A stretch of DNA of 64,000 bases from Bradyrhizobium betae (GCF_004123905.1 NZ_MZXW01000017.1:1-64000), one strand, 5' to 3'; numbered from the stretch's first letter, positions 44,821 through 54,996 are shown. Program-made: numbers and translations. Notes: a model not told the origin generated them from the letters alone.

Positions 44821-45313
44821 CTTGGTCTTCTTGATTGGCCGATTGTGATTTGCGATTTGTTCGTGGTCGTTCGCGCGAACTTAGCCGAACGAATTCGACG
44901 ATCTCGTGACGCTCGTCTGAGCGAAAGTGCAATGCTGCTCGTCGCGATCGCTGATCGCTGATCGCTGCTCCGCATCGCGATTAAATCTATTCTCGTTCAA
45001 AGCTGTTGCGCGCAGCCCGCGCCGCGATTCAATTCAAATTGATTCTGCGGATCTGCGGCGCGATCCCGCAACAAATAATTCCGGATCGCGCACAAGTGTT
45101 GACGCGGGACGAAGCATTCGGTTTCACGATGTCCCTAGAGGCGACGAGGCGCGTGTCGCGCCTGCCTCGGCAGCCCGGCTCACATCATTGGGAGCGACCG
45201 GAGAGTCCGATCGGCGCCCCAGAACCGGCTTGCACCCGCCGCCCCATCCATTATCAAGTGGAGGTTGCGGGCTCGGATTTGGGCTTGGATTTGGGCTTGG
45301 GCTTCGAGGACAT
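44821..45313. other. Leader region upstream of rmlA with two short tandem repeats
   Basis: About 490 bases without a supported gene. A 7-bp unit GATCGCT is repeated three times at 44946-44966. A 12-bp unit GGATTTGGGCTT is repeated 2.5 times at 45275-45304, ending just before the GAGGA ribosome site of rmlA. The open frame through this region in phase with rmlA has no family homology and is taken as untranslated leader. Confidence 0.45.
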
Positions 45314-46204
45314 ATGAAGGGCATCATCCTGGCAGGGGGAACGGGTTCCCGGCTCTATCCCGTCACCGCCGTGGTGTCGAAGCAGCTTCTGCCTGTCTTC
45401 GACAAGCCGATGATCTATTATCCGCTGTCCACCCTGATGTTCGCCGGTATCAGGGATATCCTCATCATCACGACGGCGCTGGACCAGCCACTGTTCCAGC
45501 GGCTGCTCGGCGACGGCTCCGAGATCGGCCTCTCCTTCTCCTATGCCCACCAGGACAGTCCGCGCGGACTGGCGGACGCCTTCATCGTCGGCCGCGACTT
45601 CGTCGGCAAGGATTCGGTTGCCCTGGTGCTGGGCGACAACATCTTCTACGGCAACGGCCTCCAGGAGATGTTGGGCCAGGCGGCGGCGCGCGGGCGCGGA
45701 GCCACGGTCTTCGGTTATGCCGTCAACACTCCGGAGCAATATGGCGTCGTCGAACTCGACGCCAGCGGGCGCGCGCTGTCTATCGAGGAGAAGCCGTCGC
45801 AGCCGCGCTCCAACATCGCGGTGACGGGGCTCTATTTCTACGACAACGACGTTCTCGACATCGCCGCCGGGATCGCGCCGTCCGCACGCGGTGAACTCGA
45901 GATATCGGACGTCAACAGGATTTATATGGAACGCGGGGAGCTGTTCGTGCGAGTCATGGGCCGCGGCATGGCCTGGCTCGACACCGGCACGCATTCCTCG
46001 CTGGTCGAAGCCAGCCATTTCGTCCAGATCCTCGAGCAGCGCCAGGGGCTGCGTATCGCTTGCCCGGAGGAGATTGCGCTAAGGCGTGGCTACATCTCCC
46101 TTGAAGCCTTCGAGAAGCTGGCGCAAAAGAACGCCAGGAGCAGCTACGGCCAATATCTGCTGTCGGTCTACCGCTCGTTCGGGCGCGAGGCGGGCGGCGC
46201 CTGA
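45314..46204 (+). CDS. rmlA: Glucose-1-phosphate thymidylyltransferase
   Basis: A 296-residue nucleotidyltransferase with the RmlA hallmarks: [69 protein letters not shown] and [15 protein letters not shown]. It makes dTDP-glucose from glucose-1-phosphate and dTTP, the first step to dTDP-rhamnose and other deoxysugars. The start at 45314 fits the family exactly; upstream in-frame codons are not conserved. It forms an operon with rmlB 12 bases downstream. Confidence 0.97.
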   Translation: MKGIILAGGTGSRLYPVTAVVSKQLLPVFDKPMIYYPLSTLMFAGIRDILIITTALDQPLFQRLLGDGSEIGLSFSYAHQDSPRGLADAFIVGRDFVGKDSVALVLGDNIFYGNGLQEMLGQAAARGRGATVFGYAVNTPEQYGVVELDASGRALSIEEKPSQPRSNIAVTGLYFYDNDVLDIAAGIAPSARGELEISDVNRIYMERGELFVRVMGRGMAWLDTGTHSSLVEASHFVQILEQRQGLRIACPEEIALRRGYISLEAFEKLAQKNARSSYGQYLLSVYRSFGREAGGA

Positions 46205-46216
46205 AGCAGAGACTGC

Positions 46217-47278
46217 ATGCGCTTTGAGGGCTTCACTATCTTCGTGACAGGCGGTTCGGGCTTCATCGGCTCGGCCGTGATCCGCCATCTGCTGGCGGAT
46301 ACCGGCGCACGTGTCGTCAACATCGACAAGCTGACCTACGCGGCCAATCTCGATTCGCTGGCGGGAGCCTCCGACCATCCGCGCTATGTCTTCGCGCAGC
46401 AATGCATCGGCGAGAGCGCGGGCCTTCGGGCGCTGTTCGAGACCTACCAGCCCGACGCGGTGATGAACCTCGCGGCGGAAAGTCACGTCGACCGTTCGAT
46501 CGACGGCCCGGCGGAGTTCATCCAGACCAATGTGGTGGGCACGTTCACCCTGCTTCAGGAAACGCTGCGCCATTGGCAGGAACTGACGCCGGAGAGCCGC
46601 GCGCGCTTTCGTTTTCTTCACGTCTCGACCGACGAGGTGTTCGGATCGCTCGGCACCAGCGGCCGGTTCAGCGAAGACACCGCCTACGCGCCGAACTCGC
46701 CCTATTCGGCGAGCAAGGCATCGTCAGATCATCTCGTCCGCGCCTGGCGGGAGACCTACGGGCTTCCCACCATGGTGACGAACTGCTCGAACAATTACGG
46801 GCCCTATCATTTTCCCGAGAAGCTGATCCCGCACATGATCATACGCGGATTGGCCAATGAACCGCTGCCGGTCTATGGCGACGGCAGCAACGTCCGCGAC
46901 TGGCTCTATGTCGCCGACCACGCGGAGGCGCTGACGCAAGTCGTCGAGCACGGCAGGGTCGGCGAAACCTACAACATCGGCGCGCGCTGCGAACGGACCA
47001 ATCTCGACGTCGTGGAGCGCATCTGCGATCTGCTCGATGAGATCTCGCCCGGCACCGCCAGGCGCCGCGGCCTGATCAGCTTCGTGACCGACCGGCCCGG
47101 CCATGATCTCCGCTACGCCATGGATCCCGGCAAGATCGAGCGCGAGCTCGGCTGGCGTCCCCGCGAGGATTTCGAGAGCGGACTGATCAAGACCGTCCGC
47201 TGGTTCTGCGACAACCGGACATGGTGGCAGAACATCCTCGATCGCGGCTACCGGCGCGCGCGGATCGGCCTCGGTTGA
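46217..47278 (+). CDS. rmlB: dTDP-glucose 4,6-dehydratase
   Basis: A 353-residue extended short-chain dehydrogenase. It has the NAD site [17 protein letters not shown], the family mark [24 protein letters not shown], the catalytic region [10 protein letters not shown] with [11 protein letters not shown] (YxxxK), [14 protein letters not shown] and [10 protein letters not shown]. It makes dTDP-4-keto-6-deoxyglucose from the RmlA product. No rmlC or rmlD follows, so completion to dTDP-rhamnose must use genes elsewhere, or another deoxysugar is made. Confidence 0.97.
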   Translation: MRFEGFTIFVTGGSGFIGSAVIRHLLADTGARVVNIDKLTYAANLDSLAGASDHPRYVFAQQCIGESAGLRALFETYQPDAVMNLAAESHVDRSIDGPAEFIQTNVVGTFTLLQETLRHWQELTPESRARFRFLHVSTDEVFGSLGTSGRFSEDTAYAPNSPYSASKASSDHLVRAWRETYGLPTMVTNCSNNYGPYHFPEKLIPHMIIRGLANEPLPVYGDGSNVRDWLYVADHAEALTQVVEHGRVGETYNIGARCERTNLDVVERICDLLDEISPGTARRRGLISFVTDRPGHDLRYAMDPGKIERELGWRPREDFESGLIKTVRWFCDNRTWWQNILDRGYRRARIGLG

Positions 47279-47485
47279 CGAAACCCCGTGGTACTACGGA
47301 GCGATAAACGCCGATTTCATCCCGGTAAGGTTGAGCAGTTAGCTTAATCCGCGTTGTTTGTTGCGAACGCCGAGGGATCGCATATTCATCTTCGCACCGG
47401 GCTCCCCCAAGCCCGGCCCCACCCAAGCAAAGCCGTCGAGCGCACATGGGTCGCTTGGCGGCTTTGTCGTTGTGTCGAGGAGAGG

Positions 47486-47671
47486 ATGGTTTCGGTTATG
47501 GCGCGCAGACCCTGGTCGTTCAAGGAAGACCGCCGGTTGATGGAGCTGGCCAAGTCTTCGACTTCGCTGGAAGAGGCGGCGAAACTTCTCGGGCGCTCGC
47601 CCGATGCGGTCAAGCGCATGGCGTTGCGGCTCGGCCTGGCGCTGAAATCCAAGGGCTCGAAGAAGAGCTAG
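47486..47671 (+). CDS. Small SANT/Myb-like helix-turn-helix protein
   Basis: A 61-residue protein starting MVSVMARRPWSFKEDRRLME, then SLEEAAKLLGRSPDAVKRMALRLGL, then a basic tail KSKGSKKS. The W-x-x-x-E-D-x-x-L start and the following turn-helix resemble a SANT/Myb-type or other small helix-turn-helix DNA-binding unit. GAGGAGAGG precedes the first ATG; an ATG at 47498 is possible. Its targets are unknown; position next to rmlAB and before the chemotaxis block makes a regulatory role possible. Confidence 0.6.
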   Translation: MVSVMARRPWSFKEDRRLMELAKSSTSLEEAAKLLGRSPDAVKRMALRLGLALKSKGSKKS

Positions 47672-47918
47672 CGTCGGCCGCGTGCGACACGCTGAACGCC
47701 GATCGTTGCGAACGGCTTCCTCAGGCGCGGGGCTACGTGATTGGCCTGGTCGTCCATGACGGGAATTTGGGCAGGGACGAATGGACACGGACCCGGCTGT
47801 CGTAACGGCTCTGCCGTTTATCCGTGAACCTCGGTTCATCCCGAGGAAACGTTATGAACCTTAACGATGTTCTTGGCTTTTGAAAGCGGTCCGCCGGCCA
47901 ACCGGTTATGTTGGCGCC

Positions 47919-48284
47919 ATGCGCCGCAACCATCTCATCGCAGCCGCCGTTATCTGTCTCGTGCTCATCACCTATGCCACGCTGGCCAAGCTCGCGGGCA
48001 GACCGGCGCTCATGGGCCACGCGGAGGGTTACTGGGTCGTCGTCATCGAGCGCTTCAGCGCCTACGGCCTGTTGGGATTCCTGCTGTCATTCCTGATGCC
48101 GGGACGCGTCAAGCTGGCTTGCGCCTTCGTGGTGGCCGTCGCCGTCGGGCTCGAGGTCTTGCAGGCGGTGACGCCGGATCGTGACCCGGGATTCATCGAT
48201 GTGCTGCAAAAGGCCGCCGGCGGCACCGTCGGCGTCCTTCTGGCCCAAACCATCCTGACTTTTCTGCCGAGGCCGCCCTCATAA
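47919..48284 (+). CDS. VanZ-like membrane protein
   Basis: A 121-residue protein with three to four membrane helices. It has IERFSAYGLLGFLLSF, a charged turn, and VGLEVLQAVTPDRDPGFIDVLQKAAGGTVGVL, a pattern like VanZ-family proteins (E-x-x-Q-x-x-x-x-R-x-x-x-x-x-D-x-x-x-N/K). VanZ relatives affect glycopeptide sensitivity and other envelope traits; the exact role is not known. The ATG at 47919 is chosen over a TTG at 47880. Confidence 0.7.
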   Translation: MRRNHLIAAAVICLVLITYATLAKLAGRPALMGHAEGYWVVVIERFSAYGLLGFLLSFLMPGRVKLACAFVVAVAVGLEVLQAVTPDRDPGFIDVLQKAAGGTVGVLLAQTILTFLPRPPS

Positions 48285-48313
48285 GGCGGTCGCCTCTGCC
48301 GGCGCTTTCGGAC

Positions 48314-48598
48314 TTACGCCACGCCGCGCCGCAAGCCCGGCTGTTCGGTCACGAGAATTCCCGACATCTGCCGGTGGGTCTCGCGCAACGCCGTGATCGC
48401 GTCGTTGGGGTCGAATTCGGCTTCGCGGATGGTCTGGAAGAACCGGGCCATCAAGGCGAGGTTCAGCTTGACGCGCGTGTTCCCGTCGCGACTCCTACGG
48501 CGATCCAGCGACAGATGCATCGCCTGCATCCTGGCCTCGGCAGCGCTACAGCCGCCCAGTGTCGCGAGTTCTTCATATGTCATCCAGATCTGAGGCAT
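48314..48598 (-). CDS. Small putative DNA-binding-like protein, unknown function
   Basis: A 94-residue cytoplasmic protein. The N-terminus MPQIWMTYEELATLGGCSAAEARMQAM, followed by LSLDRRRSRDGNTRVKLNLAL, looks like a winged or helix-turn-helix motif of the type used to read a signal (E-L-A-x-L-x-x-C-S-x-x-x-A-R). The C-terminal helix is charged. No named family recognised with confidence. It lies between the VanZ-like gene and the GrlR-like gene. Confidence 0.6.
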   Translation of the reverse strand: MPQIWMTYEELATLGGCSAAEARMQAMHLSLDRRRSRDGNTRVKLNLALMARFFQTIREAEFDPNDAITALRETHRQMSGILVTEQPGLRRGVA

Positions 48599-48723
48599 GT
48601 CCCTGTCCGTCTTTGGTTGTGGGTCTCAACCTAGATTTCATCTCTAAAAGCAGGGTTGCCGCTGTAGGAGCTCGCCATGTTTTCGCGACAATAGCGTCAA
48701 CGCAAAGCTAAGACACCGGCGCC

Positions 48724-49167
48724 TTAGGAGAGGGGAGCTTTGGGCGGCGTGAACGGATGGCGCGGCCGGGAACGGCTGTCGAGGCGCTTGGGCAATTTGT
48801 CATTGAGCTTCACGACCGCGCATCGGGCATCGCCAGCCGGCGTGTCTTCCTGGCTGTAGATCAGCGTCGCCTCGAACGTCACATCGGGCGCTTCCCTGGC
48901 CGTTCCCGAGCAGGTCGCCATCGCACCGCTGCACACGCCCGAGAGCTTGAGCTCGACCTCATCAGGCCCGAACACGGTCGGCGGCCCCTCGGCATGTCTC
49001 CGCGTGGTCAGAACGGCCGTGAAGCGCTGCTCGTCGACCCGATAAGAGCCGCCATACGTGAAGAAGCTGTCGCTGCCGGAGATTCGCCCATCCGCCAGAT
49101 GCACGACGCCGGTGCCCTGGCCGCGCGGGGTCCTGAACCAGGCAGCATATTTGCCGTCTCTCAGCAT
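48724..49167 (-). CDS. GrlR-like regulatory protein
   Basis: A 147-residue protein whose first 100 residues match the GrlR pattern: MLRDGKYAAWFRTPRGQGTG, VVHLADGRISGSDSFFTYGGSY, FTAVLTTRRHAEG, TVFGPDEVELKLSG and CSGTAREAPDVTFEATL. GrlR is a small lipocalin-like beta-barrel that holds back a type III secretion activator in enteric pathogens. In non-pathogens its relatives have unknown roles. A GrlA partner is not seen. The start is chosen at MLRDGKY by family length; in-frame starts at 49191 and 49272 exist. It is the last gene on the minus strand of the chemotaxis block. Confidence 0.7.
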   Translation of the reverse strand: MLRDGKYAAWFRTPRGQGTGVVHLADGRISGSDSFFTYGGSYRVDEQRFTAVLTTRRHAEGPPTVFGPDEVELKLSGVCSGAMATCSGTAREAPDVTFEATLIYSQEDTPAGDARCAVVKLNDKLPKRLDSRSRPRHPFTPPKAPLS

Positions 49168-49299
49168 GAAAACATCCGTCGTAAAGTTCATCCGTATTTG
49201 CGACGAACTCTGGGGCACGGCAATGACCGATGCGGCGAGGATTCCGCCACGGTTAACGCCCCGCAAAGTCAACCGGTCAAATTGCTGCCGAGGTGCGCG

Positions 49300-51027
49300 T
49301 CAAAACAATTCTATACCGTCATCCGCGGTCTCGACCGCCTCGACGCGCCGCGTGGCGGCGATCGACGCCAGCCCAAGCGTCTGCAAAAATTCCCGGTAGA
49401 CGTCCCGCTCGCGCTCCATCGTGTAGCGCGCGAAGAGATCGTCGAGCATCGCTCGATCCTGCGCCTCCGGCTGTGGCCGCTGCGCGCCGGCGCTCGCAGT
49501 CTCCAGCCGCGCGGCAACCGCAGGCAATGTCGCGGAGCTCTCGCCGAGCGTGGTCATCAGGCCTTGCGCCGAATTCATCAGGCCCTCGAATTCCGCACCT
49601 TCGTCCACGAGCCGGCTCATCAGCTTGCCGAGCCGTTCGTTGCCGGCCTCGACCTCGCGCAACGCCTGGAGGATCTGCGGCTCGAGCTTTGCGAGTTGCG
49701 TGGGATCGCCTTGCACGCGGAGCTTCTTCAGCTCTGTTGCCGAGCGTTCGATGCCGTCGAGCACGGGCCGCAAGCGCCCCGCACCCGCCGAGACCTGGTC
49801 GGCGGTCGCCTTGAGCTCGTTGGCGATGACGACGAAGGCGCTGCCGCGGCTGCCGAGATGGCTCGCCTTGAGGCCGGCATTCATGCCGATCAGCGTAATG
49901 TCGACGGTCGCCTCCGCAAGGCCGGCAATGGCCTGGCGAAATTTCGCCAGCGTGTCCTCGACGATGGCGAGCGCATCGTCGACCGCGCGGCCGGCGCCTT
50001 CGCAGGTGGCGATCAAGGTCGAGGCATGTGCCAGCGTCTGCTTGATGCGCGTCAGGAACGACGACGAGCCGCCATCCGCGCCGCCAAACAGCGTGCGACC
50101 GTGACCGACGACGCTGCCCGCATCGTGCAAGATCGCGGTCAGCGCGCGGACGATCTGGCCGATGTCGCCGCCGAACTCGCGCTGGGCATCCCTGAGCAGA
50201 GCCGCCTGCAACTGGCAGATCGCGCGCGCGCCGTCGTCGCTCGCAACCGCATCAGGGACGAGGCTCGAGCTGGCTTCCGACGTAAGGCGAAGGCTGTGAC
50301 AGACATGCTCGAGCCGCTGGCGCGTGCTGTCGCCCGCCTGCAGGGAAATGATCGCGCCGCCGACCGCCTCGGCGATCTTCTTGGTGCTGGTGCTGGCAAG
50401 AACGGCAAGCTGGCTGCTGTTGCGGCGCTGGTCGCGCAACCCGGAATAGGCCGCGCCGAGCTCGGCGCTCTCCGACACCAACTGCTTGGCGTAACGGCTC
50501 TCGAACTCCTTCTGCCGGCCGGACGCGGTGGCAACGGCGTCCGACAGGCGCTGCTGGTCCCTTGCGCAGCCCTCGATCGAGCCCTGCACGGCCCTGCCGA
50601 GATCGTAGGCTTCCTGCGTGAAGGCGAGAAAGCCCTCGCGATCGCCGTCGAGCGAGGCCGCCTCGATCCGGGCGCTCCGCGCGATGATCGTGATCATCCC
50701 GATGTGCTTGAACAGCGGCTTGAGCAGCGAGGACGCTTCCGCCGTACAGGTGCCGATCGTCGCCAGCAGCGCGCTCTCGGCCGGCAGCGCCGCTGCCAGC
50801 TCGCTGAGCCGCGCGGAAATCTCCTGCAACGCGGTGGCGGCACCCTCGATCTCGGCGCCGGAGAGTTCCTCGGAGAGCGTCGCGAGGCCCTGGTTCAACT
50901 CCCCAAAGATGAGATGGCCGCGCCCGAGCTCCTGACCAACCCGCGCGAACACGTCCTCGATCCGCGACGAGACATCCTCGATCGCGGCGGTCGCTTCAGT
51001 GAGGGTGTTGGTCGGAAGGGCGGACAT
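49300..51027 (-). CDS. Soluble MCP-like coiled-coil protein at the end of the che operon
   Basis: A 575-residue protein without signal peptide or membrane helix. It has two stretches that echo the hairpin tip of chemoreceptors: IARSARIEAASLDGDREGFL near residue 115 and LIGMNAGLKASHLGSRGSAF near 385-400. The second compares with [20 protein letters not shown] of the true MCPs in this operon. The rest is predicted helical coiled coil. The tail has DRAMLDDLFARYTMERERDVY. It starts seven bases after cheB, so it is cotranscribed. It may be a cytoplasmic receptor-like or adaptor protein; the function is unknown and I do not recognise a named family. Confidence 0.75.
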   Translation of the reverse strand: MSALPTNTLTEATAAIEDVSSRIEDVFARVGQELGRGHLIFGELNQGLATLSEELSGAEIEGAATALQEISARLSELAAALPAESALLATIGTCTAEASSLLKPLFKHIGMITIIARSARIEAASLDGDREGFLAFTQEAYDLGRAVQGSIEGCARDQQRLSDAVATASGRQKEFESRYAKQLVSESAELGAAYSGLRDQRRNSSQLAVLASTSTKKIAEAVGGAIISLQAGDSTRQRLEHVCHSLRLTSEASSSLVPDAVASDDGARAICQLQAALLRDAQREFGGDIGQIVRALTAILHDAGSVVGHGRTLFGGADGGSSSFLTRIKQTLAHASTLIATCEGAGRAVDDALAIVEDTLAKFRQAIAGLAEATVDITLIGMNAGLKASHLGSRGSAFVVIANELKATADQVSAGAGRLRPVLDGIERSATELKKLRVQGDPTQLAKLEPQILQALREVEAGNERLGKLMSRLVDEGAEFEGLMNSAQGLMTTLGESSATLPAVAARLETASAGAQRPQPEAQDRAMLDDLFARYTMERERDVYREFLQTLGLASIAATRRVEAVETADDGIELF

Positions 51028-51033
51028 CTGCGA

Positions 51034-52125
51034 TCAACCCGCCGCCGCCACGTGCCCGGCCTGGTACCAGAGCATGATCTCGCGCGGGATATGGTGCAGC
51101 GAGACCACCTTCTCGACGCCGCCATGGGCGATGGCTTCCTTGGGCATGCCGAACACCACGCAGCTCTCCTCGTCCTGCGCGCGCGTCGCGGCGCCGAGCT
51201 TGCGCATCTCCAGCATTCCCCGTGCGCCATCATCACCCATGCCGGTCATGATCACGCCGAGCGCGTTGGCGCCGGCATGCTGGGCGGCCGAGCGGAACAG
51301 CACGTCGACGGAGGGGCGATGCCGCGACACCGGCGGACCGTCCTTGATCGCGACCTGGTAGCGCAAGCCGATGCGCTGGAGCAGCATGTGACGGGCGCCC
51401 GGCGCGATATAAGCGCAGCCCGGCAGCACCGGCTCGCCGTCCTCGGCTTCCTTGACCCGGATCTGGCAGACGCTGTCGAGACGCTTGGCAAAGGCGGCGG
51501 TGAAGCCTGCCGGCATGTGCTGGACGATGACGATGGGCGGACAATGCGGCGGCAGCATCTCGAGGACGTCGTTGAGTGCCTCGGTGCCGCCCGTCGATGC
51601 ACCGATGCAGACGATGCGCTCCGTCGTCGGCCGCACCCTGCCCTGCACCGGCGGCGGGATGATGGCGTCGGCGGTCAGCTTCTTCTCGATCATACGGCGT
51701 TCCGCCCGCGGGCGCACCCGTGCGCGCGCCGCCGACTTCACAGCCTCGCGCAGCCGCGTGGAGCATTCGAGCAGCGCCTGCCGCGTGTCGATCTTCGGCT
51801 TCGGCACGATGTCCACCGCACCCGCTTCGAACGCCTCGAACATCACATTCGAGCCTTCTTCAGTGAGCGAGGAGCAGATGATCACCGGGATCGGACGCTG
51901 CGCCATGATCTTGCGCAGGAATGTCATGCCGTCCATGCGCGGCATTTCCAGATCCAGGATCATGACATCGGGGATTTCGTCCTGGAGCCGTTTCGCCGCC
52001 ACGAACGGATCGGACGCCGTCCCCATCACCTCGATATCGGGGTCATCATTGAGGATCGTTTGCAGGATTTGGCGCACCGACGCCGAATCGTCCACGATCA
52101 GCACGCGAACTTTCTCCCTCGGCAT
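51034..52125 (-). CDS. cheB: Chemotaxis protein-glutamate methylesterase/glutaminase
   Basis: A 363-residue CheB. The receiver domain has [14 protein letters not shown] and phospho-acceptor Asp58 in [12 protein letters not shown]. The catalytic domain has the triad motifs [12 protein letters not shown] (Ser), [11 protein letters not shown] (His) and [15 protein letters not shown] (Asp). It removes methyl groups from the MCPs and deamidates them, opposing CheR. It follows cheR by 15 bases. The linker between the two domains is basic and longer than in enteric CheB. Confidence 0.97.
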   Translation of the reverse strand: MPREKVRVLIVDDSASVRQILQTILNDDPDIEVMGTASDPFVAAKRLQDEIPDVMILDLEMPRMDGMTFLRKIMAQRPIPVIICSSLTEEGSNVMFEAFEAGAVDIVPKPKIDTRQALLECSTRLREAVKSAARARVRPRAERRMIEKKLTADAIIPPPVQGRVRPTTERIVCIGASTGGTEALNDVLEMLPPHCPPIVIVQHMPAGFTAAFAKRLDSVCQIRVKEAEDGEPVLPGCAYIAPGARHMLLQRIGLRYQVAIKDGPPVSRHRPSVDVLFRSAAQHAGANALGVIMTGMGDDGARGMLEMRKLGAATRAQDEESCVVFGMPKEAIAHGGVEKVVSLHHIPREIMLWYQAGHVAAAG

Positions 52126-52140
52126 TTGGTTGCGCTCCGG

Positions 52141-52995
52141 CTAGACCTGGAAAATGGTTGGCTGAACTTGCTTCAAACCCGGCACTGCACTGTGAATCAT
52201 CGATTCCGAATGTCCGACCAGTAAATAGCCGCCGGGCCGCAGATGATTGCAGAGTTGCTCGACAACCTTGCGCTGGGTCGGCTTGTCAAAATAGATCAGG
52301 ACGTTGCGGCAGAAGATGATGTCGACATCCCGATCCACCGGATAGGACGCGTCCATGAGGTTCATCCGCATGAAATGCGTCATGCGCCTGAGCTCCGGCG
52401 CCACGCGGACTTCGCCACGGGAGCGATCCCGCGACGACAGGAAGTATCGCTTCACGAAGGGCTCAGGCACCGGTGCCAGCACGTCGCGCGTGTAGATCGC
52501 CGCCTTGGCGAGGCGGAGCACCGCGGTCGAAATGTCGGTGCCAAGGATGCGGTACTGGAACCGGGAGCCGCTCCGCGTCATGTCGTCGAGCACCATGGCG
52601 GTCGTGTAGGCCTCCATGCCGGTCGAACTCGCGGAGCTCCAGATCTTCAGGTTCGCGTTCCTGCGTCCGTGCGACTTGAGCAGCGCGGGGATCGCGACGT
52701 CACGCATGAAGGTGAAGTGCTGCGGTTCGCGGAAGAAGTCGGTCTTGTTGGTCGTCACCACGTCGATGAGATGGGTGAGCTCCGTGTCGAAATGCTGGGC
52801 TTCGAACAGGTTATCGACATATTCGTTGAGGTCGGAGAAGTTCAGCGCGCGCACGCGCTTGTGCAGCCGGCCCTCCAGCATCAACCGCTTGCCCTGCGGC
52901 AACTTGATGCCGACCTGGCCTTCGATCAGTTCGGCGATGGTCCGGAAGTGGCGATCCGACAGATGGACGGCCGTATCCTGCACGGCAGGCATCAT
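52141..52995 (-). CDS. cheR: Chemotaxis protein methyltransferase
   Basis: A 284-residue CheR with the N-terminal helical domain (LIEGQVGIKLPQGKRLMLEGRL), the S-adenosylmethionine domain IWSSASSTGMEAYTTAMVL, GTDISTAVLRLAKAAIY and DIIFCRNVLIYFDKPTQRKV, and the end HSESMIHSAVPGLKQV. It methylates glutamates of the MCP signalling helices. Two tandem ATG codons start it (52995 and 52992). About 140 bases separate it from the mcp gene upstream, with a hairpin in between. Confidence 0.97.
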   Translation of the reverse strand: MMPAVQDTAVHLSDRHFRTIAELIEGQVGIKLPQGKRLMLEGRLHKRVRALNFSDLNEYVDNLFEAQHFDTELTHLIDVVTTNKTDFFREPQHFTFMRDVAIPALLKSHGRRNANLKIWSSASSTGMEAYTTAMVLDDMTRSGSRFQYRILGTDISTAVLRLAKAAIYTRDVLAPVPEPFVKRYFLSSRDRSRGEVRVAPELRRMTHFMRMNLMDASYPVDRDVDIIFCRNVLIYFDKPTQRKVVEQLCNHLRPGGYLLVGHSESMIHSAVPGLKQVQPTIFQV

Positions 52996-53095
52996 CGCTG
53001 CGTGCCCCCGTCCGGGATGGCCGCTGCCTGCACTGAATGTCGGGCCGAACGGGCCATCTTGAATCCTACGCGTTTACGCCAGCACCTGAAGACGA

Positions 53096-53124
53096 ATCGG
53101 CCCACTGCTGAATGGCGGGCCGAT
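53096..53124 (-). terminator. Hairpin between mcp (53138) and cheR, possible attenuator
   Basis: On the minus strand, ATCGGCCC at 53117-53124 pairs perfectly with GGGCCGAT at 53096-53103 (8 bp) around a 13-base loop, 14 bases after the mcp stop. The following TCGTCTTC is only weakly T-rich, so it may attenuate transcription or protect mRNA rather than fully terminate. Confidence 0.4.
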
Positions 53125-53137
53125 CCTCTGGACGGTC

Positions 53138-54940
53138 TTAGCGCTGGAAATCAGCGTCCCGATCGTCCTCGCCATCGTTCATGTCGAAGGCAAAGCCGCC
53201 GCCACCGGCAGCCTTCACGGCGCGTGCCGGCTTGGCCTGCGGCTTCCTGGCCGGACGCTCGACGGCCGCCATGGTGGCTGCCTTGGCGCGCAACTGATTG
53301 ACCGCCCGGTCGATCGGCGCGGCCGCCTGGCTGCGTGCTTGCTCGATGCGGAAATAGGCGATGGTGGACTGCAGCTGCTCGGCCTGCGAGGCTAGCTCTT
53401 CCGAGGTCGACGACACCTGCTCGGATGCGCTGGCGTTCTGCTGACCGACCTTGTCGAGCTGCTGGATCGCCTGGTTGATCTGGGCCGAGCCGACGTCCTG
53501 TTCGCGGCAGGCGGCGGTGATCTCTTCGACGAGCTCTGCCGTCCGCTTGATGTCAGGCACGAGCTTGGACAGCATATTGCCGGCTTCCTGCGCAACCTTG
53601 ACGGTTTCAGTCGACAGCGTGCCGATCTCGGCGGCGGCCGCCTGGCTGCGTTCGGCGAGCTTGCGCACTTCGGAGGCGACGACCGCAAAGCCCTTACCGT
53701 GTTCGCCGGCGCGCGCGGCCTCGACCGCTGCGTTGAGTGCGAGCAAATCGGTCTGGCGCGCGATCTCCTGCACGATCGTGATCTTCTCGGCGATGGTCTG
53801 CATCGCATTGACGGCGCGGCCGACCGCGGCACCGCTGGCTTCGGCGTCCTTGGCCGACTGCGCGGCGATCTTCTCGGTCTGGTTGGCGTTGTCGGCGTTC
53901 TGCTTCACGTTCGAAGCCATCTCCTCCATCGAGGACGAGGCCTCCTCGGCGGACGAGGCCTGCTCGGTGGCGCCCTGCGAGAGCTGCTCGGCGCTGGCGG
54001 AGAGCTCCTGGCTGCCGGCGGAGACGTTCTGCGCAGCAGTCAGGGCTTCCGACACGATCTGCCGGAGTTTCTCCACCATGCGCTCGAGCGCGAGGCCGAG
54101 CGTATCCTTGTCCGACAGCGGCTTGGCTTCGACCGTGAGATCGCCCTGCGCGATCTGGTTGGCGAGCGCCGCCGTCGCATTCAGGTTGACCGTCATCGCG
54201 TTCAGCGACTTGATGAGATCTCCGATCTCATCATTGCTGGAGGACTCGATCTTGTGGCTGAGATCGCCGATCGCCACCGCGTCGGCGAGGCCCACGGCCT
54301 GCGCCAGCGCCCGGCTGATATTGATCGCGATCCAGGTCGCAGCGACTACAGCGATCAGCAGCGAAGCGGCCACCAGGCTCATCAACAGCATCTCGGCGCG
54401 GGCGCCATCCTGCCTGGACTGCTCGGCTTGTTCGGCCATGTTCTTCTTGACGTTCTTGATGTAGCCGTCAGCCGCTTCCAGCGCTTCCCCGACAAATTTG
54501 CGGCCGTCATGCATGGAGCGATCCAGGGCCTTCGGCTTGTCGTTCTTTGCAAGCCTGACGGTCTCGTCCTGATAGGCGTTCAGCTTGGCGAACGCGACGT
54601 TGAAGACTTCCATCAGCTTCTTGCCGCCTTCGCTGGCCGCGGCGTAGATCTCGTCCTTGGACTTGGCGACCGCTTCGCGATTCTTGGCGAGGTCGGCGAC
54701 GAACTGATCGTATTCCGCGTCGGACGCCGCGAGGATCGAGTTCTTCTCGGCGCGCACCAGGAACAGAATGCCTTCCTTGAGTTCCGCGGCCTTTTCCATG
54801 CGGCCCGCGCGGCTGACGAGAAGCTCGGTGGTCCCGACCATGTCCGACAGCTTCACGTAGCCGACCGCACCGGCGATCATGGAGAGCAGGATGACGACGC
54901 CGAAGGCGCTGGCAAGCTTGGCTTTGACGGTGAATCTCAT
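53138..54940 (-). CDS. Methyl-accepting chemotaxis protein with two HAMP units
   Basis: A 600-residue transmembrane receptor. The first helix is at about 10-30, followed by a four-helix-type periplasmic sensor (30-185) and a second helix ([20 protein letters not shown]). HAMP 1 is at about 208-260 ([23 protein letters not shown]) and HAMP 2 at about 262-305 ([23 protein letters not shown]). The signalling domain has [20 protein letters not shown] and flanking methylation helices. The C-terminus is Gly-rich and then [12 protein letters not shown]. Its ligand is unknown. The signalling part is almost identical in DNA to the two other mcp genes. Confidence 0.95.
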   Translation of the reverse strand: MRFTVKAKLASAFGVVILLSMIAGAVGYVKLSDMVGTTELLVSRAGRMEKAAELKEGILFLVRAEKNSILAASDAEYDQFVADLAKNREAVAKSKDEIYAAASEGGKKLMEVFNVAFAKLNAYQDETVRLAKNDKPKALDRSMHDGRKFVGEALEAADGYIKNVKKNMAEQAEQSRQDGARAEMLLMSLVAASLLIAVVAATWIAINISRALAQAVGLADAVAIGDLSHKIESSSNDEIGDLIKSLNAMTVNLNATAALANQIAQGDLTVEAKPLSDKDTLGLALERMVEKLRQIVSEALTAAQNVSAGSQELSASAEQLSQGATEQASSAEEASSSMEEMASNVKQNADNANQTEKIAAQSAKDAEASGAAVGRAVNAMQTIAEKITIVQEIARQTDLLALNAAVEAARAGEHGKGFAVVASEVRKLAERSQAAAAEIGTLSTETVKVAQEAGNMLSKLVPDIKRTAELVEEITAACREQDVGSAQINQAIQQLDKVGQQNASASEQVSSTSEELASQAEQLQSTIAYFRIEQARSQAAAPIDRAVNQLRAKAATMAAVERPARKPQAKPARAVKAAGGGGFAFDMNDGEDDRDADFQR

Positions 54941-54996
54941 ATCAGTCTCGTTGGTTCGAAATTGGGGTGCTTACGCTTGACCACGCACTTGCTAAC

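Noticed and set aside
44558..44932. 124-codon minus-strand frame
   Set aside because: Highly charged and overlapping a better-supported 51-codon membrane protein in another frame.
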